This document shows, piece by piece, positions 17,609-27,405 of a stretch of DNA of 64,000 bases (position 1 is the first letter of the stretch; each line of letters starts with the position of its first letter). The notes under the pieces are model-generated. The model was given only the letters and a program-made list of their open reading frames with translations, was not told the DNA's origin and ran no database searches. A program made the position numbers and the translations under genes. Origin of the DNA: Archaeoglobus sp. JdFR-27 (GTDB taxonomy: Archaea; Halobacteriota; Archaeoglobi; Archaeoglobales; Archaeoglobaceae); assembly GCA_002011235.1 (NCBI GenBank), contig MTMO01000012.1:49835-113834 (forward strand). The letters run 5' to 3'.

Positions 17609-18646
17609 ATGGACTTCAAGCCGATCTGGTTCGACTCTTTAGGAGCAAAATCTTCCTGCACCCTCGTAAAAACAGATAAAAACATCCTGATAGACCCAGG
17701 AGCAGCTGTAATGCATCCCGGCTTTCCTGCTTCAGCTGAACAAAAGTTTTCATGGTATAAGGAGGCGATTGAAAAGATAAACTCTATTACCTTCGCCGAT
17801 ATTGTTGTGATCTCCCACTACCACTATGACCACTTTACCAAAATGAAAGAGATCTTTTCAAATTCAATTCTCTTTGCAAAAAACCCAAATGAATTTATAA
17901 ACGACTCTCAGAGAAAAAGGGCTGAGATCTTTTTTAAGGAACTTTTTGGATTTTTCGGTAAAGATTTGAATGATTTTCTTGAAAAACCGGTTGAAAAGGA
18001 ATTCAAGGATCCAATGGTAGAGTTAGAAATTTCAGCGAGAAAGGATTTCAGAGACTACCAGCAAAGAAGAGACGAACTCATAGAAAAGGGGCAGAGATGG
18101 TTTCACAATCGAGTTAAAAAATGGAATATGTACAAAAGAATCCCAGAAATGAAATTTAAGAATGGAGAAATCAGATTTGCAGAGGGAAAAAGACTCAAGT
18201 TCGGGAAGACAAGATTAAAGTTCACTCAGCCATTATTCCACGGAATCGAATACTCAAGGGTGGGCTGGGTTTTTTCAACTGTTATCGAATTCCAAGGAGA
18301 GAAGCTGATTCATAGCTCGGATCTGAATGGGCCGATAATAGAAGATTACGCCCAGTGGATAATCGAGGAGAATCCGAATGTCCTCATACTCGATGGCCCC
18401 ATGATATACATGCTGGGCTACACACTCAACCTAATCAATTTTCGAAGAACCATTGAGAATGCTCTAAGGATTTTGAGGGAAACTGATACAGAATTGATTA
18501 TCTGTGACCACCATCTACCAAGGGAGCCAAAATTCAAGGAGAAGACTAAAGAAGTTTGGGAGGAGGCAAAGGCAAGAGGTAAAAGGCTGGTAACTGCAGC
18601 GGAATATTTTGGCAAGAAACCAGTCGTACTTCAAGCTTTAAGGTAG
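17609..18646 (+). CDS. Metallo-beta-lactamase-fold hydrolase, UPF0282-like
   Basis: This protein of about 345 residues has the metal motif ISHYHYDH at about residue 78 and a later ICDHHLP, with an otherwise MBL-like layout. It resembles the archaeal UPF0282 family, whose substrate I do not know. The frame opens at 17579, but the ATG at 17609 begins the conserved-looking MDFKPIWFDSLGAKSSC. The start region holds a small direct duplication (ATTATGGACTT twice), the first copy being a dead-end ATG. ATTATAAATC near 17524 may be its TATA box. Confidence 0.8.
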   Translation: MDFKPIWFDSLGAKSSCTLVKTDKNILIDPGAAVMHPGFPASAEQKFSWYKEAIEKINSITFADIVVISHYHYDHFTKMKEIFSNSILFAKNPNEFINDSQRKRAEIFFKELFGFFGKDLNDFLEKPVEKEFKDPMVELEISARKDFRDYQQRRDELIEKGQRWFHNRVKKWNMYKRIPEMKFKNGEIRFAEGKRLKFGKTRLKFTQPLFHGIEYSRVGWVFSTVIEFQGEKLIHSSDLNGPIIEDYAQWIIEENPNVLILDGPMIYMLGYTLNLINFRRTIENALRILRETDTELIICDHHLPREPKFKEKTKEVWEEAKARGKRLVTAAEYFGKKPVVLQALR

Positions 18647-18690
18647 AGGTTAAAGGTTAAAGGTTAGAGGTTAACTGTTGGAGGTTAACT
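18646..18690. repeat. Short imperfect tandem repeat (AGAGGTTAA-like)
   Basis: Units of the form AGGTTAA/AGGTTAG recur about six times, starting at the stop codon of the MBL gene and ending before the THUMP gene. It is one of several such gene-boundary repeats in the window. Confidence 0.7.
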
Positions 18691-18717
18691 TTAAGAGGGT
18701 GGAATAGATGTATAGAT

Positions 18718-19218
18718 ATGCCCGGACTTCTCGTCACTACTGCAAGGGGTGAAGAATTTCCAGGAAAGTTTGAAGCCGAGGAAATTCTTGCATCGATTGG
18801 TGTTGAAGCCAGAGTAGAAGAGACTGGAATTAAAGGGCTGCTTGCTGTAGAAATTGAAGATCCCATTGAGGTTGTAAAACAGATTTCTCAGCTTATCCAA
18901 GAGAGAACAAAGCTTTTTCTCCACACGAAAAGGTACATCCCTCTAGAGAAAATAGTAAAAACTGATATTGAGGAAATTAAAAACGCTGTTGAGTCCCTGC
19001 TCCCAAAGATTGGAGAAAAAGAAACCTTTAGGATAACCATCGAGAAAAGGCATACCACACTTCATTCCAAAGATGTGATCGAGTCCGTTGCAAAAATTAT
19101 CGATCGAAAGGTCGATCTGAAGAACCCAGATTGGGTTGTTTTGATAGAGATTTTTGGAGGAAAAACGGGAGTTTCTGTTATAAGGCCAGATGAGATAGTG
19201 TCTGCTGTAAAAAGTTAG
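18718..19218 (+). CDS. THUMP-domain protein (Tan1-like)
   Basis: This 166-residue protein matches a THUMP domain: an N-terminal strand-helix part (LLVTTARGEEF, EAEEILASIGVEAR) and the typical end with VVLIEIFGGKTGVSVI. It corresponds in size to archaeal homologues of eukaryotic Tan1, the RNA-binding partner for tRNA cytidine acetylation, and has no catalytic domain. A role in tRNA modification is inferred from the domain. The ATG at 18718 follows an AGAGGGTGG stretch at a rather long distance, so the exact start is a little uncertain. Confidence 0.8.
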   Translation: MPGLLVTTARGEEFPGKFEAEEILASIGVEARVEETGIKGLLAVEIEDPIEVVKQISQLIQERTKLFLHTKRYIPLEKIVKTDIEEIKNAVESLLPKIGEKETFRITIEKRHTTLHSKDVIESVAKIIDRKVDLKNPDWVVLIEIFGGKTGVSVIRPDEIVSAVKS

Positions 19219-19244
19219 TTGAAGATTAGTTGAAGTTAATTGAA
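19212..19244. repeat. 11-bp tandem repeat after the THUMP gene
   Basis: TTAGTTGAAGA, TTAGTTGAAGT and TAATTGAAGC follow one another directly after the stop codon, giving three near copies of an 11-bp unit. Confidence 0.8.
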
Positions 19245-19404
19245 GCATTTACTTGTTTAAGCACTTAACTACGATTTTTACAACCCGAAGATACATGAGT
19301 TTTGGTTCAGATGCTTCAACTATCACTCTTACTCTTTACTCTCCCAACTTACTTCACCACTCTTTCGCATAACAAATTTAATCAAATCAGGCTAAAAAGC
19401 TAAT

Positions 19405-19947
19405 ATGAAAATTCTTGTAATCGGAGATACCCACATACCAAGAAGGGCTTCAAGGATTCCAAGAGAGATCTCGAGTTTGATTGAGAATGAAAAGTTTGAC
19501 AAGATCATTTGTACGGGTGATCTAACTGATAAGAAGGTTTTAGATTATTTAAAAAGCTTATCTGAGGTAACCATTGTTAAAGGAAACATGGACCATCTCC
19601 CGCTCCCAGAATATCAGGTGTTCAATGCTGAAAAAATAAAGATAGGGTTAATTCATGGCGATCAGGTTTATCCAAGAGGGGATAGAATGCAGCTTAAAGC
19701 CATAGCGAAAAAGCTTGGAGTCGATCTTCTAATTTCAGGCCATACCCATTCTCCCGACATCCATCTTGATGAGGTTTTGTTGATAAATCCGGGTTCAGCT
19801 ACCGGAGTCTGGGGAGGAGGAGGTGGATCTCTCAAACCTTCATTTATGATTCTGGAAATTGATGATAGAAACGTGGTGGTTAATTTGTATGAGCTCGATA
19901 AAGAGCTTTTTTCCATGACAGAGAAATTTCAACTTGGCTTGTTTTAG
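19405..19947 (+). CDS. YfcE/MJ0936-type metallophosphoesterase
   Basis: This 180-residue protein shows all the calcineurin-like metal motifs of the YfcE family: GDTHIP at the N-terminus, GDLTD near residue 47, GNMDH near 67, and ISGHTHSP near 114. The length is normal. It should be a cytoplasmic phosphodiesterase on small substrates, physiological target unknown. It stands alone between two repeat-bearing intergenic stretches. Confidence 0.9.
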   Translation: MKILVIGDTHIPRRASRIPREISSLIENEKFDKIICTGDLTDKKVLDYLKSLSEVTIVKGNMDHLPLPEYQVFNAEKIKIGLIHGDQVYPRGDRMQLKAIAKKLGVDLLISGHTHSPDIHLDEVLLINPGSATGVWGGGGGSLKPSFMILEIDDRNVVVNLYELDKELFSMTEKFQLGLF

Positions 19948-20000
19948 GTTTTTCAACTTTACTATCATTTTTTAATCATAGCCGATCATACTTTTCAACC

Positions 20001-20064
20001 AACTTTCAACCAACTTTCAACCGAATACTTTCAACCGAATACTTTCAACCGAATACTTTCAACC
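20001..20064. repeat. Compound tandem repeat upstream of the XPD helicase gene
   Basis: Two perfect copies of AACTTTCAACC (11 bp) are followed by three perfect copies of GAATACTTTCAACC (14 bp). The second unit looks like the first extended by three bases, so the array records stepwise slippage. It lies 42 bases before the helicase ATG. Confidence 0.95.
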
Positions 20065-20105
20065 CAAACAAAATTTCTTTTTAACTTAGAGCCAACAATC
20101 ATAAA

Positions 20106-21908
20106 ATGAAAAATTTTCCTTATCCTTTCAGAGAAGGGCAGGAAGAGGCATTGAGTTTCATCGCCAAAAACCAAGAGAATCTCTGCATAGACGCCCCTAC
20201 AGGCTTTGGGAAAACTCCTGTTATTCTGGTATCTCTCATAAACAAATCTCATCCGGTAATTTGGGCTGTAAGAACCGGAAATGAGGCAGATAGACCGATT
20301 GAAGAATTAAAGGTAATAAACAAAGTTTCAAAAAAGAAATTCTTTGGTTTTTCATTTAGAGGAAAGAGGGACATGTGTTTGGCTGCTAGGGAGAAAGGCT
20401 TGTCAGAGACCGATGCGATTGCTTACTTCTGCAGGACTTATAGAGCTAGATGCCCTTACTATGAGAACCTCAGCGATTATGTAATTAGACCCACTAGACC
20501 ACTTATCTATTCGGAAATAATTCAACTCTGTAGAGAGGTCGGAGTATGCCCTTACTACCTTCAAAGAGAACTTCTATACCATGCCGATCTGGTTTCCCTT
20601 AGCTATAATTACATAATCCATCCTGGAATGAGCTGGGTTATAAGAAGCGTAATTCCCTTCAAAGCGTGCTATCTCGTTGTAGATGAAGCACATAATCTAA
20701 GACTGGTTGGAAACATCAACTCAGATCAGATAACCCTTAACACATTCAAGAATTCAATAAAAGAACTTGATGAGTTAGGAGAACTTGAGCTAAAAAATAT
20801 TGTATTGGAGATAATGGGGATTGTTGAAGAAATTTACAGAAATATGCTCAAGAAAAATGAAGAAGAGAGAATTGTGGATATGGAAAATTTTGTAATTTAC
20901 GCCGAGTATCTTCCTGATCTCAAAAAGGTTGGAGAAACTGTTAGGAGAAGAAGGCTTGACGAAGGTAAAGCTCCACGATCCTCCTCTTATCATCTTGCAT
21001 CTTTTTTCCTAGATTCCTTTGAGTTTATCGGTAAGGATGGGATCACTTTCATAGCAACCGCTGAATCCAATAACTTGATAATCGAAAGATGGGACATGAG
21101 AGGTGCAGAGATTCTCAGAGACGCCTGGAAACAATTTCGTAAATGTGTTTTCTGCTCTGGAACTCTCAAACCAATGGATGCCTTTGCTGAAACTATAGGT
21201 CTCGAAGACTGGAGAGGAAAGAGCTTTTCAACTGAATTGGGTAAGTCCAGAACCCTCATAATCAAAGGTTTAAGCACGAGGGGGGAGGAACTAAGCAAGC
21301 AGGAAGTAGAGAAGTATACAGATATAATCGAGACCTTTATCGAGATCAACGCTAATCTCGCGATTTTTTCTGCTAGCTACAGAATCCAGAATGATTTGCT
21401 ACCCTCCCTGAAAAAAATCGCAAAGAAGATAGGGAAGAGACTTTACATCGAAAGGCAAGGTATGCAGGGAGATGAGGGTAGGAGAATACTCGACGGCTTT
21501 AAGGAGAATGGAGGGATCCTTGTTGCACCAATGACTGGTAGATTCGCTGAAGGTGCAGATTTTCCAGGCAAGGAGCTTGAAGGGGTCTTTTTGGTAGGAA
21601 TACCCTTTGACAGGCTAACTCTGAGGACTAAGCTCTACATCGAATACTACAAAAGGCTTTACGGAGAGGAAAAAGGCTGGTATTATTCCTACGTTATTCC
21701 GGCTTTGCAAAGAGCCAGCCAAGCTCTTGGAAGGGCTCTAAGATCAAAAGATGACAAAGCACTATTTGTTTTGGGAGATGAGAGATACAAGGAAAGGATC
21801 TATTCAAGGTTGCTCCCTAATTTTGTAAGGCCGGAGATTGTTGAGCATTCTGAGGCGAAGTGGAGGATAATTGAGTCTTGGAAAGAGCTTGAGAAAGAGT
21901 TCAAATAA
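20106..21908 (+). CDS. XPD/Rad3-family iron-sulfur DNA helicase
   Basis: This 600-residue superfamily 2 helicase has Walker A DAPTGFGKT (about 34-42), a DEAH box in VVDEAHNLR (about 195) and motif VI QALGRALRSKDD near the C-terminus. Four cysteines between motifs I and II (RDMC, YFCRTYRARC, GVCPYY) are placed as in the XPD [4Fe-4S] domain. It unwinds DNA 5' to 3' and is linked to repair in archaea. The length matches archaeal XPD. It is a single gene with a TATA-like CTTTTTAACT upstream. Confidence 0.92.
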   Translation: MKNFPYPFREGQEEALSFIAKNQENLCIDAPTGFGKTPVILVSLINKSHPVIWAVRTGNEADRPIEELKVINKVSKKKFFGFSFRGKRDMCLAAREKGLSETDAIAYFCRTYRARCPYYENLSDYVIRPTRPLIYSEIIQLCREVGVCPYYLQRELLYHADLVSLSYNYIIHPGMSWVIRSVIPFKACYLVVDEAHNLRLVGNINSDQITLNTFKNSIKELDELGELELKNIVLEIMGIVEEIYRNMLKKNEEERIVDMENFVIYAEYLPDLKKVGETVRRRRLDEGKAPRSSSYHLASFFLDSFEFIGKDGITFIATAESNNLIIERWDMRGAEILRDAWKQFRKCVFCSGTLKPMDAFAETIGLEDWRGKSFSTELGKSRTLIIKGLSTRGEELSKQEVEKYTDIIETFIEINANLAIFSASYRIQNDLLPSLKKIAKKIGKRLYIERQGMQGDEGRRILDGFKENGGILVAPMTGRFAEGADFPGKELEGVFLVGIPFDRLTLRTKLYIEYYKRLYGEEKGWYYSYVIPALQRASQALGRALRSKDDKALFVLGDERYKERIYSRLLPNFVRPEIVEHSEAKWRIIESWKELEKEFK

Positions 21909-21973
21909 GACTGACAAAACCCACTTTTTTCGATGAAATAAATTAAATAAAAAATAAAAATAAATAATAAACT

Positions 21974-23365
21974 CTAAGCCAGATAGGGTAGATCCTTAAC
22001 CCATGGAAGCTCCTCTTGCAAGCGCTTTATCGATGCCTCTACCAGATCCTTTGGATACTCCCATGGCTGAAGCTTGTTTTCAAAGTATTCATCGTATGCA
22101 GCCAGATCGAAGTGTCCGTGACCACAGAGGTTGAAGAGTATCACCTTCTCCTCCCCGGTTTCCTTACACCTTAGAGCTTCATCGATAACAAACCTTATCG
22201 TGTGAGAGGGTTCTGGAGCTGGGATGTGCCCTTCTGCCATAGCAAACATCGTAGCTGCATCGAAAATAGATACCTGATCGTATGCTTTTGGTTCAACGAT
22301 CCCTTCCTTCACGAGAAGGCAAACTATTGGTGCGTCGCCATGGTATCTCAGGCCGCCAGCATGGATGGGAGGCGGGACGAAGTCAGAACCGAGGGAATAC
22401 ATCGGCAAGAGGGGGGTCATCTTCGCAGTATCACCAAAATCATACGTGTAAATTCCCTTGGTTAAGGTTGGACAGGAGGTTGGTTCGGTTGCAACGAATT
22501 TCACATCTTTCGGTGCCTTTCCGGTAACCTTATCGTAGTAAAAGGGAAACATGAGTCCACCAAAACTGCTACCGCCCCCAACACAGCCCGCAACAACATC
22601 TGGATACTCATCGATCATTTCAAACTGTTTCTTCGCCTCTAACCCCTGCACAGTCTGATGCATGAGAACGTGATTTAGAACGCTTCCAAGCGTGTACCTT
22701 ACATTGTCGTGGGTAACTGCATCTTCTACTGCCTCGCTTATTGCGATTCCCAAACTGCCAGGATGGTCTGGGTCTTTTTCAAGCAAGGTTTTGCCGAAGT
22801 TTGTTCTGTCGCTCGGGCTTGGGGTTACATCTGCCCCCCAGGCATGCATCATGCTCTTTCTGTACGGCTTCTGCTCATAGCTTATTCTCACCATATAAAC
22901 GGTCGTTTCGATGTCGAACATCTTTCCTGCAAAAGCTAAAGCACTTCCCCACTGTCCGGCCCCGGTTTCGGTTGTTAATCTCTCAATACCCTGCTTCACG
23001 TTGTAATAGGCCTGAGCCACAGCGGTATTGGGTTTATGGGAGCCGGGAGGACTGACGCCCTCATACTTGTAGTATATTTTCGCCGGGGTCTTCAGGAGCT
23101 TTTCGAGCCTTTTCGCCCTTATCAAGGGCGTGGGTCTCCAAAGCCTGTATACCTCCCTAACCTCTTCCGGTATGGGTATCCACCTGTCCTGACTGACCTC
23201 CTGCTTAATCAGCTCCTTTGCAAAAACCCTTTCCAAAGCATCTGGTTTTATGGGTTCTCTAGTGCTAGGATCTACGGGTGGAGGAAGTGGTTTGGGAAGG
23301 TCGGGCAGTATGTTGTACCACTTCTTCGGAGTCTCCTCCTCATCCAAAAATATCTTCGTCGACAT
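21974..23365 (-). CDS. trpB2: Tryptophan synthase beta chain, TrpB2 type
   Basis: This protein of about 463 residues is the TrpB2 form, which couples indole and serine to make tryptophan with PLP. The PLP lysine lies in [12 protein letters not shown], and the long N-terminal extension ([18 protein letters not shown]) is characteristic of TrpB2. No trpA or other trp gene lies nearby, as is usual for TrpB2, which may salvage indole. The frame extends to 23407, but the ATG at 23365 begins [16 protein letters not shown] and follows a GGGAG motif. It is divergent from the NAD kinase-like gene. Confidence 0.93.
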   Translation of the reverse strand: MSTKIFLDEEETPKKWYNILPDLPKPLPPPVDPSTREPIKPDALERVFAKELIKQEVSQDRWIPIPEEVREVYRLWRPTPLIRAKRLEKLLKTPAKIYYKYEGVSPPGSHKPNTAVAQAYYNVKQGIERLTTETGAGQWGSALAFAGKMFDIETTVYMVRISYEQKPYRKSMMHAWGADVTPSPSDRTNFGKTLLEKDPDHPGSLGIAISEAVEDAVTHDNVRYTLGSVLNHVLMHQTVQGLEAKKQFEMIDEYPDVVAGCVGGGSSFGGLMFPFYYDKVTGKAPKDVKFVATEPTSCPTLTKGIYTYDFGDTAKMTPLLPMYSLGSDFVPPPIHAGGLRYHGDAPIVCLLVKEGIVEPKAYDQVSIFDAATMFAMAEGHIPAPEPSHTIRFVIDEALRCKETGEEKVILFNLCGHGHFDLAAYDEYFENKLQPWEYPKDLVEASIKRLQEELPWVKDLPYLA

Positions 23366-23443
23366 CAAAACTCCCATACCATGAAACTTTAAATATTTAT
23401 TGGTCATCGGTAATGTTTAATTATAACAATATAAGTGATAGAC

Positions 23444-24628
23444 ATGAGCGATGAAAGCGTAAGGGAAGCACTAAAAGCTCTCCAAGCCTTAGGAATAACC
23501 CACGGATACAAGGAATACGAGCACTTGAGAGGGAAGATGAGAATCGGACTGATCGTTAATCCAGTTGCAGGGATGGGTGGAAGGGTTGGCCTGAAGGGAA
23601 CGGATGGCGACGCTTTAAAAAAAGCAATCGAGCTTGGAGCGGAGCCTGTTTCCCCATCAAGAGCTGTTGAAATGCTAACCCATCTTTCCCCCATGAAAAA
23701 ATCCTTCCGGCTCATAACCTATGGAGGAGATATGGGAGAGAACGAAGCTAGAGAAGCTGGATTTGAACCGGAGGTTATAGATTCTATAAATCCCGAAACA
23801 ACCTCCGAAGATACTGTTAGGGCCGCTTCCATGATGTCCGAGATCGTAGATCTACTTGTTTTCGTGGGGGGTGATGGAACTGCAAGAGATGTTCTAAGGG
23901 GTTTGAAAAAACCCGTGCCTGTGATCGGAATTCCCTCCGGGGTTAAGATGTATTCTGGTGTTTTTGCGGTAAATCCCAAAGCGGGAGCAGATCTCATTCA
24001 GAAATTTATCAGGACAAGTTTGCCCGTTACCATGGCAGAAGTCATGGACATTGACGAAAACGAGTTCAGGAAGGGAAAACTTTCAGCCCGGATTTTCGGT
24101 TACTTCCCAACTCCCTATGACAGCGAGCTCACCCAGTCCAGAAAAATTCCGAGCAGTTATGATGAGTTCAGAGAGCAGCTTGGAATAGCAAGATACTTCG
24201 TCAAAAAGATGAATGGAGACATTTTTTACATTCTTGGCCCGGGAACGACCACTTTCACAATAGGAAAGATGCTGGGAGTGGACAAAACTTTGCTCGGTGT
24301 TGATGTTGTGCATAGGAAGAATCTTGTAGCAAAGGATGTTAACGAGGGGCAGTTACTATCCCTTATAAACGGGAAAAAGGCAGCTATAGTTGTAACGCCA
24401 ATAGGTGGGCAGGGTTTCATCTTCGGAAGGGGGAACCAGCAGATAAGCCCCGATGTTATCAGGAAAGTAGGGAAGGAGAACATAATCGTTGTTTCGACGA
24501 AGGGAAAGTTGAGGAGAGTCAAGAATTTAAGAGTCGATACAGGCGATCCAGAGCTGGATGAGGAACTTACCGGAAAAATAAAGGTAATTACGGGTTACAT
24601 GGAAGAGACGGAGATGATGATAAACTAA
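23444..24628 (+). CDS. ATP-NAD kinase-like protein
   Basis: This protein of about 394 residues has the diacylglycerol/NAD kinase motif in FVGGDGTARDVL (about residue 145) and RIGLIVNPVAGMGGRVGLKG near residue 32. It belongs to the archaeal NAD-kinase-like group of longer proteins (COG3199 type) whose substrate is not settled. I take the ATG at 23444; the GTG nine bases upstream and the ATG at 23537, just before the conserved domain, are alternatives. Only 78 bases separate it from trpB2, so the two divergent promoters adjoin. Confidence 0.82.
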   Translation: MSDESVREALKALQALGITHGYKEYEHLRGKMRIGLIVNPVAGMGGRVGLKGTDGDALKKAIELGAEPVSPSRAVEMLTHLSPMKKSFRLITYGGDMGENEAREAGFEPEVIDSINPETTSEDTVRAASMMSEIVDLLVFVGGDGTARDVLRGLKKPVPVIGIPSGVKMYSGVFAVNPKAGADLIQKFIRTSLPVTMAEVMDIDENEFRKGKLSARIFGYFPTPYDSELTQSRKIPSSYDEFREQLGIARYFVKKMNGDIFYILGPGTTTFTIGKMLGVDKTLLGVDVVHRKNLVAKDVNEGQLLSLINGKKAAIVVTPIGGQGFIFGRGNQQISPDVIRKVGKENIIVVSTKGKLRRVKNLRVDTGDPELDEELTGKIKVITGYMEETEMMIN

Positions 24629-24719
24629 CCCAAATTTAATTCTATTAGCATCCATTTTTCCCTATGTGAAGAGTGAGATCTAACTTTTGAGGACGTGAAA
24701 AGGGAAATGGAGGGAGAAC

Positions 24720-24982
24720 GGAAACGGAAGTTGCGATAAAAAATGGGAATCTATAGTTGAGGCATTACGAGTTATCGGGGAGGTCAGCATTCAAATCACC
24801 TCATTCTGTTAATTACCAGAAGATCAATTGTAAGGATTGCCGATAACGAAATATGATTATCCTGCGGACATCCGTATGCTAACTTTACGATTCTCTACCA
24901 AGATTTCTATCAGGATTTAGAAAGTAAGGGCTATGGCTGGATCCCTGTATGCGATTTTGATTGCCATATACAGAAAGGATAA
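24720..24982 (+). pseudogene. Decayed gene of unknown identity
   Basis: Two protein-like stretches lie in different forward frames. 24720-24812 reads GNGSCDKKWESIVEALRVIG and onward to a stop. 24863-24982 reads CGHPYANFTILYQDFYQDL and on through a WIPVCDFDC segment to a stop. There is no start codon linking them and stops lie between, so this looks like one gene broken by frameshifts. I do not recognise the family. The rest of the 24629-25069 interval shows nothing else. Confidence 0.35.
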
Positions 24983-25069
24983 GGAGAGCAAGCAAGTACG
25001 GTAAGCAAGTACGTGTGATAATTTAATTTCAAACTTTAGAACTCCTTTCCCATTTTTTCAATTCTCGAT

Positions 25070-25222
25070 CTAATCTGCGAGCTCCTCCTTCGTAAGCTCA
25101 ACTTTACTCCCAACATCCCTTAATTCGGTGTTTAGCTGTTTTACTTTGAGGTAGAGAAAAATGTTCATGAACAAGCTTATGAGGAGTAGTGTCAGGATAA
25201 AGGTTTCAAAGAAACCCGTCAA
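25070..25222 (-). CDS. 50-residue single-pass membrane protein
   Basis: A TTG start at 25222 is directly preceded by GGAGGTGAT, a near-perfect complement of the 16S 3' end, and opens a 50-codon frame to the TAG at 25070. Residues 4-26 form a hydrophobic helix (FETFILTLLLISLFMNIFLY), followed by a charged helix ending in ELTKEELAD-like sequence. The upstream (pseudo)gene stop codon lies inside the ribosome-binding site, so the two were a coupled pair. The function is unknown; small one-helix proteins like this often pair with a membrane partner. Confidence 0.5.
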   Translation of the reverse strand: MTGFFETFILTLLLISLFMNIFLYLKVKQLNTELRDVGSKVELTKEELAD

Positions 25223-25223
25223 A

Positions 25224-25518
25224 TCACCTCCTGAATATCTTGAGCAACTTCTTTATTGGACTTTCTTTTACCTCAGTGTACTCCTCAATGTACCTGACTC
25301 CACCGATCTTTGCGGCAAGCTTTATCGCCCTTGCAGCTGGAGAATTGGGAGATATTGATACAACCGATTATTTAAAGGCTGGAAATTCTTTCACCTCTGG
25401 ATCTTCCGGAATTTTTAGCTTTTAGATAAATCTGTTTGCCCCCTCCAAAAGGTATGTCCCGTTATTATAAAGACTGGCTGAGATCTCATCACATGGTTTG
25501 ACGGAAGAGGGTTGGAGT
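25224..25518 (-). pseudogene. Decayed gene with two in-frame stops, upstream of the small membrane protein
   Basis: One minus-strand frame reads as protein across two stop codons: VKPCDEISASLYNNGTYLLE and onward to NRFI-stop; then KLKIPEDPEVKEFPAFK-stop; then SVVSISPNSPAARAIKLAAK and onward to LLKIFRR at the final stop (25224). The composition looks like real coding sequence and the frame never shifts, so I read it as a gene disrupted by two nonsense changes. I do not recognise the family. No start codon is evident at the 5' side, which runs into a tandem repeat. Confidence 0.45.
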
Positions 25519-25556
25519 GTTAATGTAGTGTTAATTAGTGTTAATGTAGTGTAAGG
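25515..25556. repeat. 10-11-bp tandem repeat (GTGTTAATGTA)
   Basis: GTGTTAATGTA, GTGTTAATTA, GTGTTAATGTA and a partial GTGTAAG follow each other directly at the 5' side of the decayed minus-strand gene. Confidence 0.85.
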
Positions 25557-25731
25557 CAAAAAATCAGTAAATTCTATATGTAGCTCTTTATGAAATCATC
25601 ACATCTTTTTTAAATATTCCTGGTTTTAGGATAGCTAAGAACCCTCTTTGTTTTCACTCGAAAATATTAACTTTGCCATCGGACCCTCGGACACCGCAAT
25701 ATTTTTAAAAAGCGAAGAAATGCGATAATCC

Positions 25732-25914
25732 ATGGGAAAAACAGGAACGACAACATGGATCAGAATAAAGGGCAGAAAAGGCCAAGTAAGACTTGTACCA
25801 GGAAAATGGCAGCACTACAAGCCAACTGGACCGAATCAAAAGTATGATTCGAGGGGCAAGAGAAGGAGAAGGTTTAAGAGATCTCAGAAATCTATTCTAG
25901 GAGTAAGAGGATAA
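25732..25914 (+). CDS. Small basic archaeal protein (DUF5350-like)
   Basis: This 60-residue protein is very basic, with GKTGTTTWIRIKGRKGQVRLV at the start and a KRRRRFKRSQ tail. It resembles the short conserved archaeal family I know as DUF5350, of unknown function; the charge suggests RNA or ribosome binding. TATTTTTAAAAAG about 25 bases upstream suggests a leaderless transcript. It stands alone between a gene scar and the hem operon. Confidence 0.7.
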   Translation: MGKTGTTTWIRIKGRKGQVRLVPGKWQHYKPTGPNQKYDSRGKRRRRFKRSQKSILGVRG

Positions 25915-25990
25915 AAATTTTATAATCAAAACAAAATTTCCCAATTCTTCTTGCCGTTATTACCAATTTTCCCGCTCCCAAACAATTAAA

Positions 25991-26000
25991 GTTATAAATA
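25991..26000 (+). promoter_or_regulatory. TATA box of the hem operon
   Basis: GTTATAAATA is a strong archaeal TATA box. With a start site about 25 bases downstream it would give a leader of about 45-50 bases before the hemA ATG at 26071. Confidence 0.5.
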
Positions 26001-26070
26001 CAACCTGATTCATAACTATAGTCGTTCCTTTGGGGGCCTTAAATTAAACTTCAAATCAAACTCCAGATCA

Positions 26071-27405
26071 ATGGTGATAAATGTGGAGATCTCATGCATG
26101 GTTATTTCCCACAAAAAAGCATCAATCAATGTCTTAGAGAAAGTTTGGCAGAAAGATCTGAGGGGAGCTATAGACAAATTGCTTTCTTTTGAAGAAATAT
26201 CTGAATGTGCCGTCCTGCTTACTTGTAATAGAGTCGAATTTTATATTGTTGGGAAAAACACCATAGAAAATTTAGAGAGATTCTCGTATCAGTTTGGGAT
26301 TGAAAAAGACTACATTGAATATTTTAAGGATGAAGATTGCCTAAAACACATCTTGAGGGTCGCTTCAGGACTTGAATCAATGATGATTGGAGAGGATCAG
26401 ATCCTCGGACAAGTTAGAGACTACTACCACCTCAGTGAAGATCTAGGGGGTGTGGGAGAAATTCTAAGCATGGTTTTCAAGAAGGCGATTAATACGGGAA
26501 GAAAGGTCAGAAACCTTACTCAGATCAATCAAGGATCGATAAGTATAGGCTCTGCAGCAGTTGAACTCGCAGAAGAAGTCCTCAATGGCCTTGATGGAAA
26601 GAACGTTTTACTCATAGGGGCAGGAGAGATGGGAAGTTTGGTTGCAAACGCCATTGCGAACAGAAAGGCTTGTACAGTATTAATAGCAAATAGGACTTTT
26701 AAAAAAGCCGAAGAGCTTGCAAAGAAGATTGGAGGAATTGCTGTTAAATTTGATAAGCTCGAAGAATGTTTGCTCAACTCAGATATTGTAATCTCTGCAA
26801 CCTCAGCCCCCCATTATATTATCAAAAAAGATCTGTTAGAGAGAGTTATGTGGAAAAGAAAGGATAAAAAAGATAGGAAGGATAGCATTTTGATCATAGA
26901 TATAGCCTTGCCCAGGGATATAGAGGAGAGTGCAGGAGAAATCCCGGGAGTAATTCTGTATACAATTGATGATCTTAGGTCGATAAGCGAAAGAAACCTT
27001 AAAAAAAGGCTGGAGAAAATACCTCAGGCTGAGAGAATAATTGAAGAGGAGTTCTTAAATCTGAAGAACATGTTAAAAGAATTAAGGGCAAATTCTGCGA
27101 TCAGCCTAATGTATTCCTCAGCTGAGAAAATAAAAAGGGAAGAAATATTGGAACTCTACAACAAGATCTCCGCTAAATACGAGGTTAACGAAAGCATTTT
27201 ACCGATTCTTGAAGAGTTTGCAAACTCATTTATCAAGAAATTTCTCCGAATTCCTACGATAAGACTTAGAGACGCTGCAAAAAACGGAAGGCCCGAGATA
27301 ATCGAGCATGTAGAATACCTTTTTGGGGGTGTGGAATTTGTTTCCACTAACAAGGATGAGAAGGCTGAGAAAAGATCTGTTGAGGGACATTTTCAGAGAA
27401 GTTGA
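26071..27405 (+). CDS. hemA: Glutamyl-tRNA reductase
   Basis: This 444-residue protein reduces glutamyl-tRNA to glutamate-1-semialdehyde with NADPH, the entry to C5 tetrapyrrole synthesis. The catalytic cysteine is in [10 protein letters not shown] (about residue 51), the [10 protein letters not shown] motif follows, and an NADPH-binding Rossmann segment ([10 protein letters not shown]) lies near residue 180. It is first in the cluster hemA-hemB-hemL-hemC-methyltransferase. Its end overlaps the hemB start by 50 bases, and a small Lys/Asp repeat ([10 protein letters not shown]) sits near residue 270. Confidence 0.95.
   Translation: MVINVEISCMVISHKKASINVLEKVWQKDLRGAIDKLLSFEEISECAVLLTCNRVEFYIVGKNTIENLERFSYQFGIEKDYIEYFKDEDCLKHILRVASGLESMMIGEDQILGQVRDYYHLSEDLGGVGEILSMVFKKAINTGRKVRNLTQINQGSISIGSAAVELAEEVLNGLDGKNVLLIGAGEMGSLVANAIANRKACTVLIANRTFKKAEELAKKIGGIAVKFDKLEECLLNSDIVISATSAPHYIIKKDLLERVMWKRKDKKDRKDSILIIDIALPRDIEESAGEIPGVILYTIDDLRSISERNLKKRLEKIPQAERIIEEEFLNLKNMLKELRANSAISLMYSSAEKIKREEILELYNKISAKYEVNESILPILEEFANSFIKKFLRIPTIRLRDAAKNGRPEIIEHVEYLFGGVEFVSTNKDEKAEKRSVEGHFQRS

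Noticed and set aside
20001..20064. CRISPR-like repeat array
   Set aside because: The units are 11-14 bp and directly adjacent with no spacers, and no cas gene is in the window.
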